Shown here: positions 25,235-33,755 of the stretch, one piece after another | Position numbering within the stretch: the first letter of the stretch is position 1 | Layout of the letters: each line of letters begins with the position of its first letter | Assembly (NCBI GenBank): GCA_036506795.1 | Contig: DASXRC010000037.1 | Coordinates: forward strand, 1-64,000 | DNA: 64,000 nt | Direction: 5' to 3' | Source of the DNA: DASXRC01 sp036506795 | Lineage (GTDB): Bacteria > Actinomycetota > Actinomycetes > Mycobacteriales > Micromonosporaceae | Position numbers and translations under genes: made by a program | The notes under the pieces: generated by a model | Databases searched by the model: none | What the model was told of the DNA's origin: nothing | What the model saw: the letters and a program-made list of their open reading frames with translations, nothing else

Positions 25235-25978
25235 ATGGTCGCAGATCTCGAACGAAACAGCCGTACGCGCCGAGGCATCGGAGTGGTGCTGCTCGCGACC
25301 GTCAGTGGTCTGCTCGTGTCCGCCGCCCCGGCGTACGCGGCCGACCAGGCGGCGTCGCGGGTGGCACGGGCCGCGACCACGCTGCAGGAGTCCGCCGTCA
25401 CGGCGACGGTCCGGCCCGTACTTCGGCTGGGTTCGCGCGGCTCGGCCGTGACGATGCTGCAACAACGGTTGACCACGCTGCACTACGACGTCGGCCCGAT
25501 CGATGGGGACTTCGGGTCCCAGACCTACCACGGGGTCGTCGCGTTTCAGAAGGTCAACAATCTGACCCGCGACGGGATCGTTGGGCCGATCACGTGGGCG
25601 GCACTCGATCGACCGCTGATCCCGCGGCCGAAGCACTGGCACTCGGCGTACTCCGTCGAGGTCAACCTCACCAAACAGGTGGTGTACCTCGCCCGTCAGG
25701 GCGCCGTGATGCGCATCCTCGACGCCTCGAGCGGCAAGGCCAGCACGCCGACGCCGACGGGTTCCTTCGGGGTGTACCGCCGCATCGACGGCTGGCGGGA
25801 GAGCTCGCTCGGCCTCCTGTGGCGGCCGAACTACTTCTACCGCGGCTATGCCGTGCACGGCTCCACGTCGGTTCCAACGTACCCAGCCAGCCACGGCTGC
25901 GTACGGGTGACGATCCAGGCCATGAACCGGCTGTGGTCAATCCTGCGGATCGGTACGCCGGTGCACATCTACCGCTGA
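25235..25978 (+). CDS. Secreted L,D-transpeptidase with peptidoglycan-binding domain
   Basis: This 247-residue secreted wall enzyme has a signal peptide (residues about 14-35, ending AAPAYAADQ). A PG_binding_1 domain covers about 67-125 (GSRGSAVTMLQQRLTTL, then DGDFGSQTYHGVVAFQ). A YkuD catalytic domain follows, with the active-site motif SHGCVR and upstream YAVHGS. It forms 3-3 crosslinks or attaches proteins to peptidoglycan. ATG 25235 has GAGAGG five bases upstream. Confidence 0.88.
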   Translation: MVADLERNSRTRRGIGVVLLATVSGLLVSAAPAYAADQAASRVARAATTLQESAVTATVRPVLRLGSRGSAVTMLQQRLTTLHYDVGPIDGDFGSQTYHGVVAFQKVNNLTRDGIVGPITWAALDRPLIPRPKHWHSAYSVEVNLTKQVVYLARQGAVMRILDASSGKASTPTPTGSFGVYRRIDGWRESSLGLLWRPNYFYRGYAVHGSTSVPTYPASHGCVRVTIQAMNRLWSILRIGTPVHIYR

Positions 25979-25992
25979 CCGCGCTCATGACC

Positions 25993-26024
25993 GTGGCCCC
26001 CCGGGTTTCCCCGGGGGGGGCCAC
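25993..26024 (+). terminator. Strong G+C-rich stem-loop terminator
   Basis: GTGGCCCCCCGGG and CCCGGGGGGGGCCAC pair around a TTTC-type loop, 15 bases after the L,D-transpeptidase stop. No U-tract follows, as expected in this genus-level group. It should end transpeptidase transcription before the aquaporin gene. Confidence 0.75.
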
Positions 26025-26129
26025 GTCCGTGTGGCACCTGCGTCGCGGGGTGGCCTTCCCGGCCCCGGGGCGGTACCGTGCCGCACCGGTGATCTACTAG
26101 CCGGCTGGCGAGCAATCGGAGGAGCGAGC

Positions 26130-26825
26130 ATGGAGCTGATGCTGCGAAACGCGGTCGCCGAGGCGATCGGGGTATTCGCGCTGTGTTTTGTCGGGATCCT
26201 CGCGATCAGCGCGGTGCAGTCCGGCGGGCTGACCGGCATCGCGCTGGCCCACGGCCTGGCGATCGCTGTGATGGTCGGCGCCCTCGGGCACGTCTCCGGC
26301 GGCCACTTCAACCCGGCCGTCACCCTCGGGCTGCTGATCGGCCGCAGGATCAACCCGGTGACGGCCGCGTGGTACTGGCTCGCGCAGCTTGCCGGTGGGC
26401 TCCTCGCGGCGCTGCTCCTCGCGGGCCTCGCCTCCCGCGGGGTGGTGGCCGCGGGCACGCCGACGCTCGCCTCCGGCGTGGGCGTGGGCAGGGGCATCCT
26501 GTACGAGGCGGTCGCCACCTTCTTCCTGGTGCTGGTGGTCTTCGGCACCGCGGTGGACCGGCGCGCACCCGGGTCGGTCTATCCATTCGCCATCGGGCTG
26601 ACCATCACGGCGGGCATCCTGGCGATCGGGCCGCTGACCGGCGGCGCGCTCAACCCCGCGCGCGGCTTCGGACCGGCGCTGGTCGGCGGCGAGTGGGGCG
26701 GCTGGGCCGCGTGGCTCATCGGGCCGCTCGCCGGGGGCGCGCTCGCGGCGCTGGTGCACGACTACGTGTTCGCCCCGCCGCCGGCCGACGAGGCGGTCGT
26801 GGAGTCGGGTCAGCGTCCGGGCTGA
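26130..26825 (+). CDS. MIP family channel (aquaporin / glycerol facilitator)
   Basis: This is a 231-residue channel with six helices and the two half-helices bearing NPA boxes: HFNPAVT at about residues 58-64 and ALNPARG at about 177-183. Length and loop sizes are those of the AqpZ-like branch, but water versus glycerol selectivity is not decided by the motifs I can read. ATG 26130 has GGAGGAG nine bases upstream. It converges on the PEBP lipoprotein gene with 10 bp between stops. Confidence 0.88.
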   Translation: MELMLRNAVAEAIGVFALCFVGILAISAVQSGGLTGIALAHGLAIAVMVGALGHVSGGHFNPAVTLGLLIGRRINPVTAAWYWLAQLAGGLLAALLLAGLASRGVVAAGTPTLASGVGVGRGILYEAVATFFLVLVVFGTAVDRRAPGSVYPFAIGLTITAGILAIGPLTGGALNPARGFGPALVGGEWGGWAAWLIGPLAGGALAALVHDYVFAPPPADEAVVESGQRPG

Positions 26826-26835
26826 CGTCGGTGGG

Positions 26836-27369
26836 TCAGGCCCGGGCGTAGCGCCCGACCAGCCGACCCTGGGCGAGGACGAGTCCGGAAATCGCCCGCT
26901 TGAGGTCGTTCGCCGAGGCGCCCGGCCGCAGGTCGAGGCGCGCGGACAGGGCGTACGCGGTGAACATGTACCGGTGGGCCGGGCCTTTGGGCGGGCATGG
27001 TCCGCCGTACCCTTGCTTGCCGAATCCGTTGGTTCCGGCACCCGGCGGCGCCTCGCCCTCGCCCAACGCGGCGGTGCCTGGATCGATGCCCCACGCGACC
27101 CAGTGGACGAACGTCCCGCTCGGCGCGTCCGGGTCGTCCACGAGCAGCGCCAACTCGGCGGTGCCGGACGGCAGCGAGCCGAACCGCACGGGCGGCGAGA
27201 CGTCCTCGCCGTCGCATGTGTAGCGCCGCGGGATCTCGCCCTGGTCGGCGAACGCGGTGCTCGTCACCGCGATCGTCGCGGGCGCAGGAGACACCTCCAC
27301 CTCGGGCTCCTTTCCGCCGCATCCGGCCATCAGGAAAGCGATCAACGCCAGCACGCCGAGCCGCACCAT
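26836..27369 (-). CDS. PEBP (YbhB/YbcL, Raf kinase inhibitor-like) lipoprotein
   Basis: This 177-residue protein has a lipoprotein signal (LIAFLMAGC, lipid cysteine about residue 17). The phosphatidylethanolamine-binding fold shows RYTCDGEDVSPPVRF, LLVDDPDAPSGTFVHWVAWGI and GPCPPKGPAHRYMFTAYAL. It is exported and anchored to the outer face of the membrane. The function of the bacterial family is unknown; anion or ligand binding is presumed. It starts at GTG or ATG 27369. Confidence 0.85.
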   Translation of the reverse strand: MVRLGVLALIAFLMAGCGGKEPEVEVSPAPATIAVTSTAFADQGEIPRRYTCDGEDVSPPVRFGSLPSGTAELALLVDDPDAPSGTFVHWVAWGIDPGTAALGEGEAPPGAGTNGFGKQGYGGPCPPKGPAHRYMFTAYALSARLDLRPGASANDLKRAISGLVLAQGRLVGRYARA

Positions 27370-27402
27370 GCCACGCTAACCCGTGGATGGCGCGCGGGCG
27401 CG

Positions 27403-29565
27403 TCAGGGACGGGAGCCGACGGCGCGGGTCGACCGATCGGGTCTGGCCGAGCGGAGCAGGGCCGTCATCTCCTCGGCGCTCTGCGGCCGGGCGAAGAGCC
27501 AACCCTGCGCGGTGTCGCACCTCAGCGCCCGCAGCTGATCGGCCTGGCTCTGCGTCTCGATGCCCTCGACCGTGACGGTGAGGCCGAGCGCATGGGCGAG
27601 CCGGACGATCGTGTTCACGATCTCCTCGTGGACGAGGTCTACCCGGTCGGCGTCGCGCAGGCCGTCGATGAAAGAACCGGCGAGCTTCAGGGTCTGCACG
27701 GGCAGGCGACCGAGGTACGCGAGGTTGGAGTACCCCGTACCGAAGTCGTCGATGGCCGTGCGCACACCCCGCGCGGTCAAGGTGTGCATCGCGTCCAGCG
27801 GCGCGCCGTTGGTGTCCATGATGGCGCTCTCGGTCAGCTCCAGCTGAAGCAGCGCGGGGTCGAGCCCGGTTTGGTCGAGCGCCGCCACCACGTCGTCTAC
27901 AAACGTCGGCTCCTGTGCCTGCCCGGCGGCGATGTTCACGCTGACGAACATCTCCGAGCCCGGCAGGTCTTCGCTCCACGCCGCGGCCTGGCGGCACGCG
28001 GTCTCGAGCACCCAACGGCCGAGCGGGACGATCAGGCCGGTCTCCTCGGCCAGCGCGACGAACTCGTCGGGCAGCAGCAGCCCGAGCCGCGGGTGACGCC
28101 AGCGCAGCAGGGCCTCGACGCCGCGGATGGCGCCGTCGTCGAGGGAGACGATGGGTTGGTACGCCAGCGTGAAGTCGCCGCGGTCGAGCGCGTCCGGCAG
28201 AGCGGCGGCCAGCTCGTACCGGGCGACCTCCCGGGCACTGCGCTCGGCGTCGTACATCGCCCAGCGCCCACGCCCGTCGGACTTGGCCCGGTAGAGGGTG
28301 ACGTCGGCGGCCTTCAGAAGGTCGGCGGGACTGGTCTGGTCGACCCGGCGGTCGACGACGCCGATGCTCACCGAGACGCGGAGCCGGTGCCGATCCACCC
28401 AGAACGGGCGGCTCACCGCGTCGAGCGTCGCCTGCGCCAGCTCGGCCACCTGCTCCGCCCCCGGCGACGGCTCGACCAGCAGGACGAACTCGTCGCCGCC
28501 CATCCTGGCCAGCAGTCGACCGGGTCCGGACAGCCGCTCGTCGAGCCGCCGGGCCACCGCGGCCAGCAACTGGTCGCCGATGTCGTGCCCCAGCGTGTCG
28601 TTGACCCGCTTGAAGCCGTCGAGGTCGAGGTAGCACAGCCCCACCCGCGCGTCGGGAGCGCGCTCGGCGAAGATTTCGGCGAGCCGATCGGTGAACAGCG
28701 TCCGATTGGGCAGGCCGGTCAGCGGGTCGTGCAACGCCTGGTGGCGCAGGCGTTGTTCGAGCATGCGGCGGTCGGTCACGTCCTCGACCATCGCCACGGT
28801 GAAGCTCGGCTCGCCGGCTTCGTCGCGGATGAGCGACACCGACAGGTCAGTCCAGACGACGCCGCCGTCCTTGCGGAAGTACGCCTTGTCCAACCGGACG
28901 TGATCCCGCGCACCGCTGACCATGTCGGCGTACAGCTGCCACATGCTGGGCGGGTCGTCCGGGTGGGTCAGGTCCGTCACGTTGAGCCGGCACATCTCGT
29001 CGACGCGGTACCCCAGCAGGTCGGCGAACGCGGAGTTGACCTGCAGGATCCGGCCGTCCATGTCGGCGATGCCGATCCCGATCGCCGCGCCGGCGAAGAT
29101 GGCCCGGAACCGCGCCTCGCTGTCGCGCAGGGCCTTCTCGATGCTGGCGTTCGCGTCCACGATGGCTCTACCGAGCCGCTCCTGTTCGGCCATCGTCGTG
29201 TCGCGAAGCGCCCGCGCGTACCCCGCGGCCAGCGCCGCCTCGAGCCCGGCCACTCGGTCGGCCAGCTCTTCGGCACCAATGCCGTTGGCCGCCAGCGCCG
29301 CTGGCAACTCCGCGCGCATGACGGTGAGCGTCGCGTCGAGCACCGCCGGATCCGTCAGGTGCGACGCCACCAGCGCGACGCCCGCGTCGTAGCCGGGCCG
29401 CGCGACGAAGCGTTCGGCCAGCACGGCGTTCGCGAGCGAACGGCTCAGCGCCAGCAGCCGCCGGTCCAGCTCCGCGGCCGACATCGGCACGAACCCGATG
29501 GGCACGATCGCGCGCGCCCAGGCGCGGGCGAACCGGCGCAGGGCGTGCGCGGTGGAGTGACTCAT
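27403..29565 (-). CDS. PAS-GGDEF-EAL cyclic-di-GMP signalling protein
   Basis: This 720-residue protein starts with an alpha-helical region (residues 1-145), then a PAS sensor (about 150-270) and a GGDEF domain (about 280-440) with an intact LARMGGDEF active loop. An EAL domain (about 455-700) has VEALLRWRHP and metal-site motifs such as ELTESAIMD and DDFGTGYSN. Both enzymatic motifs look intact, so it could make and degrade cyclic-di-GMP. There is no membrane segment, so it is cytoplasmic. It follows a DUF574 methyltransferase gene by 18 bp. Confidence 0.9.
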   Translation of the reverse strand: MSHSTAHALRRFARAWARAIVPIGFVPMSAAELDRRLLALSRSLANAVLAERFVARPGYDAGVALVASHLTDPAVLDATLTVMRAELPAALAANGIGAEELADRVAGLEAALAAGYARALRDTTMAEQERLGRAIVDANASIEKALRDSEARFRAIFAGAAIGIGIADMDGRILQVNSAFADLLGYRVDEMCRLNVTDLTHPDDPPSMWQLYADMVSGARDHVRLDKAYFRKDGGVVWTDLSVSLIRDEAGEPSFTVAMVEDVTDRRMLEQRLRHQALHDPLTGLPNRTLFTDRLAEIFAERAPDARVGLCYLDLDGFKRVNDTLGHDIGDQLLAAVARRLDERLSGPGRLLARMGGDEFVLLVEPSPGAEQVAELAQATLDAVSRPFWVDRHRLRVSVSIGVVDRRVDQTSPADLLKAADVTLYRAKSDGRGRWAMYDAERSAREVARYELAAALPDALDRGDFTLAYQPIVSLDDGAIRGVEALLRWRHPRLGLLLPDEFVALAEETGLIVPLGRWVLETACRQAAAWSEDLPGSEMFVSVNIAAGQAQEPTFVDDVVAALDQTGLDPALLQLELTESAIMDTNGAPLDAMHTLTARGVRTAIDDFGTGYSNLAYLGRLPVQTLKLAGSFIDGLRDADRVDLVHEEIVNTIVRLAHALGLTVTVEGIETQSQADQLRALRCDTAQGWLFARPQSAEEMTALLRSARPDRSTRAVGSRP

Positions 29566-29583
29566 CGGGGGATCCGTCGCGGG

Positions 29584-30399
29584 TCAGTCCTTTCGGCCGA
29601 CGCCGGCGTAGGCGCCGACACGTTCGGGGTGCTCGTCCGCCGGCTGGTCCGGATCCGGACGCCATTCCGGGATGAACACCAGGCCCGGCTCCACGAGCGT
29701 GAAGCCGTCGAAGTACGCGGCGATCTCCGACCGCGAGCGCAGATGGATCTCGGTTGCGGTGCGGGCGGACAGCCGCTGCGCCTCGATCACCTCGGCCGGC
29801 TGTTCGTCGGCGGTCGCGTGCGAAATCAGCAGGTAGCTGCCGTCGACGACCGCCTCGCGCAGCGTCCCGACGATGGTGGCCGGATCGTCCGCGTCCGGCA
29901 CGAAGTGGAGGACGCCGGCGAGCAGCACGGCGACGGGCTGGCCGAAGTCGAGCAGCTTCAACGCGTACGCGTCGGCCAGGATCCGGTCCGGTTCGCGCAC
30001 GTCGGCCCGGAGCACGCCGGTCCGCTCGTTGCCCTCCAGGATCGCGCGGCTGTGCTCCACGGCGACCGGGTCGATGTCGACGTAGATAACCCTCGAGTCG
30101 GGCGCGGCATCCTGCGCGACTTCGTGCACGTTGCCGGCCGTGGGGATGCCGGAACCGAGGTCGAGGAACTGCCGCACACCCTCGCCGACGAGGTAGCGGA
30201 CGGCCCGGCGCAGGAAGGCGCGGTTGGAGCGCATGGTCTCGCCGATGTTGGGCGTACGGGCGGCGATCTGCTCGGCTAGCTCGCGGTCCACCGCGTAGTT
30301 GTGGGCACCGCCCAGGAAGTAGTCGTACACCCGGGCCGCGCTCGGTCTGGTCAGGTCGATGCCGGCCGGAACCTGCTTCGCGGCGTCCACGCCCGCCAC
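29584..30399 (-). CDS. DUF574 SAM-dependent methyltransferase
   Basis: This 271-residue protein belongs to the actinobacterial DUF574 family. The hallmark N-terminus IDLTRPSAARVYDYFLGG (residues 14-31) is followed by HNYAVDRELAEQ. The SAM-binding motif is FLDLGSGIPTAGNVHE, with VIYVDIDPVAV after it. The family is strongly expanded in mycelial actinomycetes, with substrates unknown. It is the first gene of a probable operon with the GGDEF-EAL protein. Confidence 0.88.
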   Translation of the reverse strand: MAGVDAAKQVPAGIDLTRPSAARVYDYFLGGAHNYAVDRELAEQIAARTPNIGETMRSNRAFLRRAVRYLVGEGVRQFLDLGSGIPTAGNVHEVAQDAAPDSRVIYVDIDPVAVEHSRAILEGNERTGVLRADVREPDRILADAYALKLLDFGQPVAVLLAGVLHFVPDADDPATIVGTLREAVVDGSYLLISHATADEQPAEVIEAQRLSARTATEIHLRSRSEIAAYFDGFTLVEPGLVFIPEWRPDPDQPADEHPERVGAYAGVGRKD

Positions 30400-30526
30400 C
30401 TCCGTCTGTCAGGATGCCCGCCCATCGACTGATCGTCGACGGCTCGCCCCTGTCTATCGCCTGGTGCGGGCCGTGGCAACAGCCGAGCCCGATCTGCCAG
30501 CGCCGCTCAGCCGCCTCGCTGCCGCG

Positions 30527-30628
30527 CAACTCCGACAGAGTTGGGCATCCGCGGGCCGCCAACTGCCCAACTCTGACGGAGTTGGCCGTACGGACGCACG
30601 CTGACTGCCCAACCCTGACGGAGTTGGG
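30527..30628. repeat. Three short tandem-spaced palindromic hairpins
   Basis: Three related stem-loops are spaced about 40 bases apart: CAACTCCGACAGAGTTG (30527-30543), CCAACTCTGACGGAGTTGG (30567-30585) and a longer CCCAAC-CTGACG-GTTGGG form (30608-30628). Each has arms of 6-8 bp and a 5-base loop, CGACA or TGACG. The repeated core suggests protein binding or structured RNA rather than chance. The middle copy has the most perfect stem. Confidence 0.65.
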
Positions 30629-30687
30629 TTCGGCCTTCTTCGCGGCCAGCGGCGGTTATCTCCGCACGGACACGCCTCCGCGCCCGC

Positions 30688-30771
30688 GTCGATCATGGAC
30701 TTTCGCGTCGATCATGGCCCTGTTGTCGTGCCGCGGCGATCGACTCACGGCAACAATTCCATGATCGACGC
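30688..30771. repeat. Dispersed hairpin repeat, copy B
   Basis: This is the second copy of the element at 13746-13829. It again has two GTCGATCATGG words (30688-30698 and 30707-30717). An inverted repeat has arms 30709-30729 and 30747-30767 around a 17-base loop, matching at 17 of 21 positions. The internal CGATCGACT is also shared with copy A. Some substitutions differ between copies while the stem is largely kept, which suggests selection on structure or recent spread. Confidence 0.75.
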
Positions 30772-30814
30772 GAAAGGGTGGACCGCCGCGCCATCCGGAC
30801 TAGAGTCTCGGCGC

Positions 30815-32068
30815 ATGGAACGGACGTCCGTCACGCTCGCCGTCGTCGGCGCCGGCAATCGCGGCATTTCGTACGGCCGCGCCGCGGTCGCGTCCGGTCG
30901 CGGACGGATCGTGGCCGTCGCCGAGCCGGATCCCGTCCGGCGCGCGGCCTTCGCGGCCGAGTTCGGCGTACCCCCGGCGGCAGTCTTCGACGACTGGACG
31001 GAGCTGGTCGGGGCCGGCCGGCTCGCGGACGCGGCCATCATCGCGACCCTGGACCGGCTGCACGTCGGCCCCGCGGTGGCGCTGCTCGGGCAGGGCTGGC
31101 ACGTACTGCTCGAGAAGCCGATGGCGCCCAATGAGCACGACGCGCGGCGCATCGCGGACGCGGCGACGGCGGCCGGCACCATCTTCGCGGTCTGCCACGT
31201 GCTGCGATACACGCCGTACACCCGGGCGCTCAAGCGGCTGCTCGGCGATGGCCGCGTCGGGCGGGTCGTGAGCGTGCAGCACCTGGAGCCGGTCGGCTGG
31301 TGGCATCAGGCACACGCGTTCGTCCGGGGCAACTGGCGGCGAGAGGACGAGTCCGGCCCGATGCTGCTGACCAAGTCGTGCCACGACATCGACTGGCTCA
31401 TGGACGTCGTCGGCCAGCCGGTGCGCCGGGTGTCCAGCTTCGGCGGCCTCAGCCACCTGCGTCCGGAGCAGCGACCCGAGGGCGCCGCCGACCGCTGCCT
31501 GGACTGCGCGGTCGAACCCGAGTGTCCGTACTCCGCGGTCCGGCTCTACCTGGGCTGCCTGGACGACCCGGAGAAGAGGTTCTGGCCGCTGAGCACGATC
31601 ACCCACGACCTGACCGAGGACGGCGTACGCACCGCGCTGCGCGAGGGGCCGTACGGGCGCTGCGTGTACGCGTGCGACAACGACGTCGTGGACCACCAAG
31701 TGGTCAACCTGGAGTTCGCCGACGGTGCCACCGCCGCGTTCACGATGACGGCGTTCGCCCGGATGGCGCCCAGACAGACGCGGATCTTCGGCACCCACGG
31801 CAGCATCGAGGGGGACGGGGTCCGGCTGCGCCTCACCGACTTCCGGGACGGATCGGTCGAGGTGGTCGACACGGCGACCGGGCACGACGGCTCCGCCGCG
31901 TCCGGTCACGGCGGCGGCGACGCCGGACTGATGGCGGACTTCCTGGCCGCCGTGGCGGCCGGCGACCCGTCACTGGTGGGCTCGAACGCCGCCGAGAGCC
32001 TGGCCGGTCACCTCGTCGTCTGGGCCGCCGAGCGGGCCCGGCGCAGCGGCAGCGTGGTCACCGTGTGA
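30815..32068 (+). CDS. Gfo/Idh/MocA oxidoreductase with internal cysteine cluster
   Basis: This 417-residue oxidoreductase has the N-terminal Rossmann motif VVGAGNRGISYG and catalytic lysine in LLEKPMAP. KSCHDIDWLMDVV holds the conserved His/Asp. A mid-protein insert with closely spaced cysteines (RCLDCAVEPECPYSAV, then LGC) is a feature of one subgroup and could hold a metal. It is divergent from the DUF574 gene. A 38-bp gap precedes the acyl-CoA synthetase gene. The substrate is unknown. Confidence 0.82.
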   Translation: MERTSVTLAVVGAGNRGISYGRAAVASGRGRIVAVAEPDPVRRAAFAAEFGVPPAAVFDDWTELVGAGRLADAAIIATLDRLHVGPAVALLGQGWHVLLEKPMAPNEHDARRIADAATAAGTIFAVCHVLRYTPYTRALKRLLGDGRVGRVVSVQHLEPVGWWHQAHAFVRGNWRREDESGPMLLTKSCHDIDWLMDVVGQPVRRVSSFGGLSHLRPEQRPEGAADRCLDCAVEPECPYSAVRLYLGCLDDPEKRFWPLSTITHDLTEDGVRTALREGPYGRCVYACDNDVVDHQVVNLEFADGATAAFTMTAFARMAPRQTRIFGTHGSIEGDGVRLRLTDFRDGSVEVVDTATGHDGSAASGHGGGDAGLMADFLAAVAAGDPSLVGSNAAESLAGHLVVWAAERARRSGSVVTV

Positions 32069-32109
32069 CCGTCGCGGTACTAGCCTGAACGGCGGGGAGG
32101 TGTGCCGTG

Positions 32110-33747
32110 ATGACTGCACCCCAGCCGTCGTACGCCAGCGGGATCTCGGACACCGAGCTGTCCGGTGACACGATCGGCGCAAACCTCGACCGGGCGGTGG
32201 CCGCGTACCCCGACCGGGAGGCGCTGGTCGACTGCCCGAGCGGACGCCGCTGGACGTACGCCGAGCTGGCGGACGCGGTGAACCGGCTCGCCGCGGGCCT
32301 GCTGGCCGACGGGGTGGCCAAGGGCGACCGGGTCGGAATCTGGGCCCCCAACTGCCCCGAGTGGGTGCTCGTGCAGTACGCCACGGCCCGGGTCGGCGCG
32401 ATCCTGGTCAATATCAACCCGGCGTACCGGGTGCACGAGCTCGAGTACGCGCTGCGGCAGTCCGGGATCAGCGTGCTGATCTCCTTCACCGCGTACAAGA
32501 CGAGCGACTACCGGCAGATGGTCGAGCGGGTCCGCGGGGCGTGCCCGGACCTGCGTACGGTCGTCTACATCGGTGAGCCGTCCTGGGAGCGAGTGGCCGC
32601 GGCGACCGCGCCGGGACCGGACCTGGCGGCGCGCGCGGCGGAGCTGTCCTGCGACGACCCGATCAACATCCAGTACACGTCGGGCACGACCGGGTTCCCT
32701 AAGGGCGCCACGCTCTCCCACCACAACATCCTGAACAACGGCTTCTTCGTCGGCGAGCTGCTGCGCTACACCGAGCGGGACCGGATCTGCCTCCCGGTGC
32801 CGTTCTACCACTGCTTCGGCATGGTGATGGGTAATCTCGGCGCCACGAGCCACGGCGCGTGCGTCGTCATACCGGCGCCGACGTTCGACCCGGCGGCGAC
32901 GCTCCGCGCCGTGGCCACCGAGCGGGCGACGTCGCTCTACGGCGTACCGACGATGTTCATCGCTGAGCTCGGCCTGCCGGACTTCGCGGAGTACGACCTG
33001 TCCAGCCTGCGCACCGGGGTGATGGCCGGGTCGCCTTGCCCAGTCGAGATCATGAAGCGGGTCATCGCGGAGATGAACATGGCCGAGGTGGCCATCTGCT
33101 ACGGGATGACGGAGACGTCGCCGGTCTCCACCCAGACCCGCGCCGACGACGACGTCGAGCGCCGGACGGCGACGGTGGGCCGCGTGATGCCGTACGTCGA
33201 GGTCAAGATTGTCGACCCGGCGGGGTTGACCGTCGCACGCGGCGAACCCGGGGAGCTGTGCACCCGGGGCTACTCGGTCATGCTCGGCTACTGGAACGAG
33301 CCCGACAAGACCGCCGAGGCGATCGACGCGGCGCGCTGGATGCACACCGGCGACCTCGCGGTCATGCGCGACGACGGCTACCTGAACATCGTCGGCCGGA
33401 TCAAGGACATGATCATCCGCGGCGGCGAGAACGTGTACCCGCGCGAGATCGAGGAGTTCCTGTACGCGCACCCGAAGATCTCCGACGTGCAGGTCGTCGG
33501 CGTGCCCGACGAGAAGTACGGCGAGCAGATCCTGGCGTACGTCATCCTGGCCGACCCGGCGGGCACGCTGACCCAGGAGGAGGTCGCGGAGTTCTGCCGC
33601 GGCCGCCTGGCGCACTTCAAGATCCCAAGGTACGTCCGGGTCGTGGACGCATTCCCGATGACGGTCAGCGGCAAGGTCCGCAAGGTCGAGCTCCGGTCGC
33701 GTGCGATCGAGGAGCTGGGCCTCCGCGGAGCCGCCGCCCACGCCTAG
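32110..33747 (+). CDS. Acyl-CoA synthetase, AMP-binding (FadD-like)
   Basis: This 545-residue adenylate-forming enzyme activates a fatty or carboxylic acid to its CoA thioester. Motif A3 is IQYTSGTTGFPKGAT, the A5 region is ICYGMTETSPVST, and A8 is VGRIKDMIIRGGENVYPREIEE. The A10 lysine is in FPMTVSGKVRK. ATG 32110 is chosen, with GGGGAGG nine bases upstream (GTG 32107 is also possible). It runs into an SDR gene (8-bp gap) and sits near a WS/DGAT fusion, suggesting acyl-CoA supply for lipid storage (inference). Confidence 0.9.
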   Translation: MTAPQPSYASGISDTELSGDTIGANLDRAVAAYPDREALVDCPSGRRWTYAELADAVNRLAAGLLADGVAKGDRVGIWAPNCPEWVLVQYATARVGAILVNINPAYRVHELEYALRQSGISVLISFTAYKTSDYRQMVERVRGACPDLRTVVYIGEPSWERVAAATAPGPDLAARAAELSCDDPINIQYTSGTTGFPKGATLSHHNILNNGFFVGELLRYTERDRICLPVPFYHCFGMVMGNLGATSHGACVVIPAPTFDPAATLRAVATERATSLYGVPTMFIAELGLPDFAEYDLSSLRTGVMAGSPCPVEIMKRVIAEMNMAEVAICYGMTETSPVSTQTRADDDVERRTATVGRVMPYVEVKIVDPAGLTVARGEPGELCTRGYSVMLGYWNEPDKTAEAIDAARWMHTGDLAVMRDDGYLNIVGRIKDMIIRGGENVYPREIEEFLYAHPKISDVQVVGVPDEKYGEQILAYVILADPAGTLTQEEVAEFCRGRLAHFKIPRYVRVVDAFPMTVSGKVRKVELRSRAIEELGLRGAAAHA

Positions 33748-33755
33748 GAGCCGCT

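Larger units (their letters stand above)
30400..30814. other. Gene-free interval with two classes of hairpin repeats
   Basis: These 415 bases separate two divergent genes. The left part should hold the DUF574 promoter. The middle holds three short hairpins with a shared CAAC-TC / GAGTTG core (30527-30628). The right part holds copy B of the dispersed long hairpin repeat (30688-30771). No convincing coding region or -35/-10 pair was found for the plus-strand gene. Confidence 0.7.

Noticed and set aside
26974..30279. Very long open frame (1101 codons) on the plus strand
   Set aside because: It is antisense to the PEBP, GGDEF-EAL and DUF574 genes. Composition is Arg/Val/His-rich without domains, as expected for the third-position-GC shadow of real genes.
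32080..33741. Minus-strand frame opposite the acyl-CoA synthetase
   Set aside because: No motif and typical complementary-strand composition; the plus strand has complete adenylation motifs.
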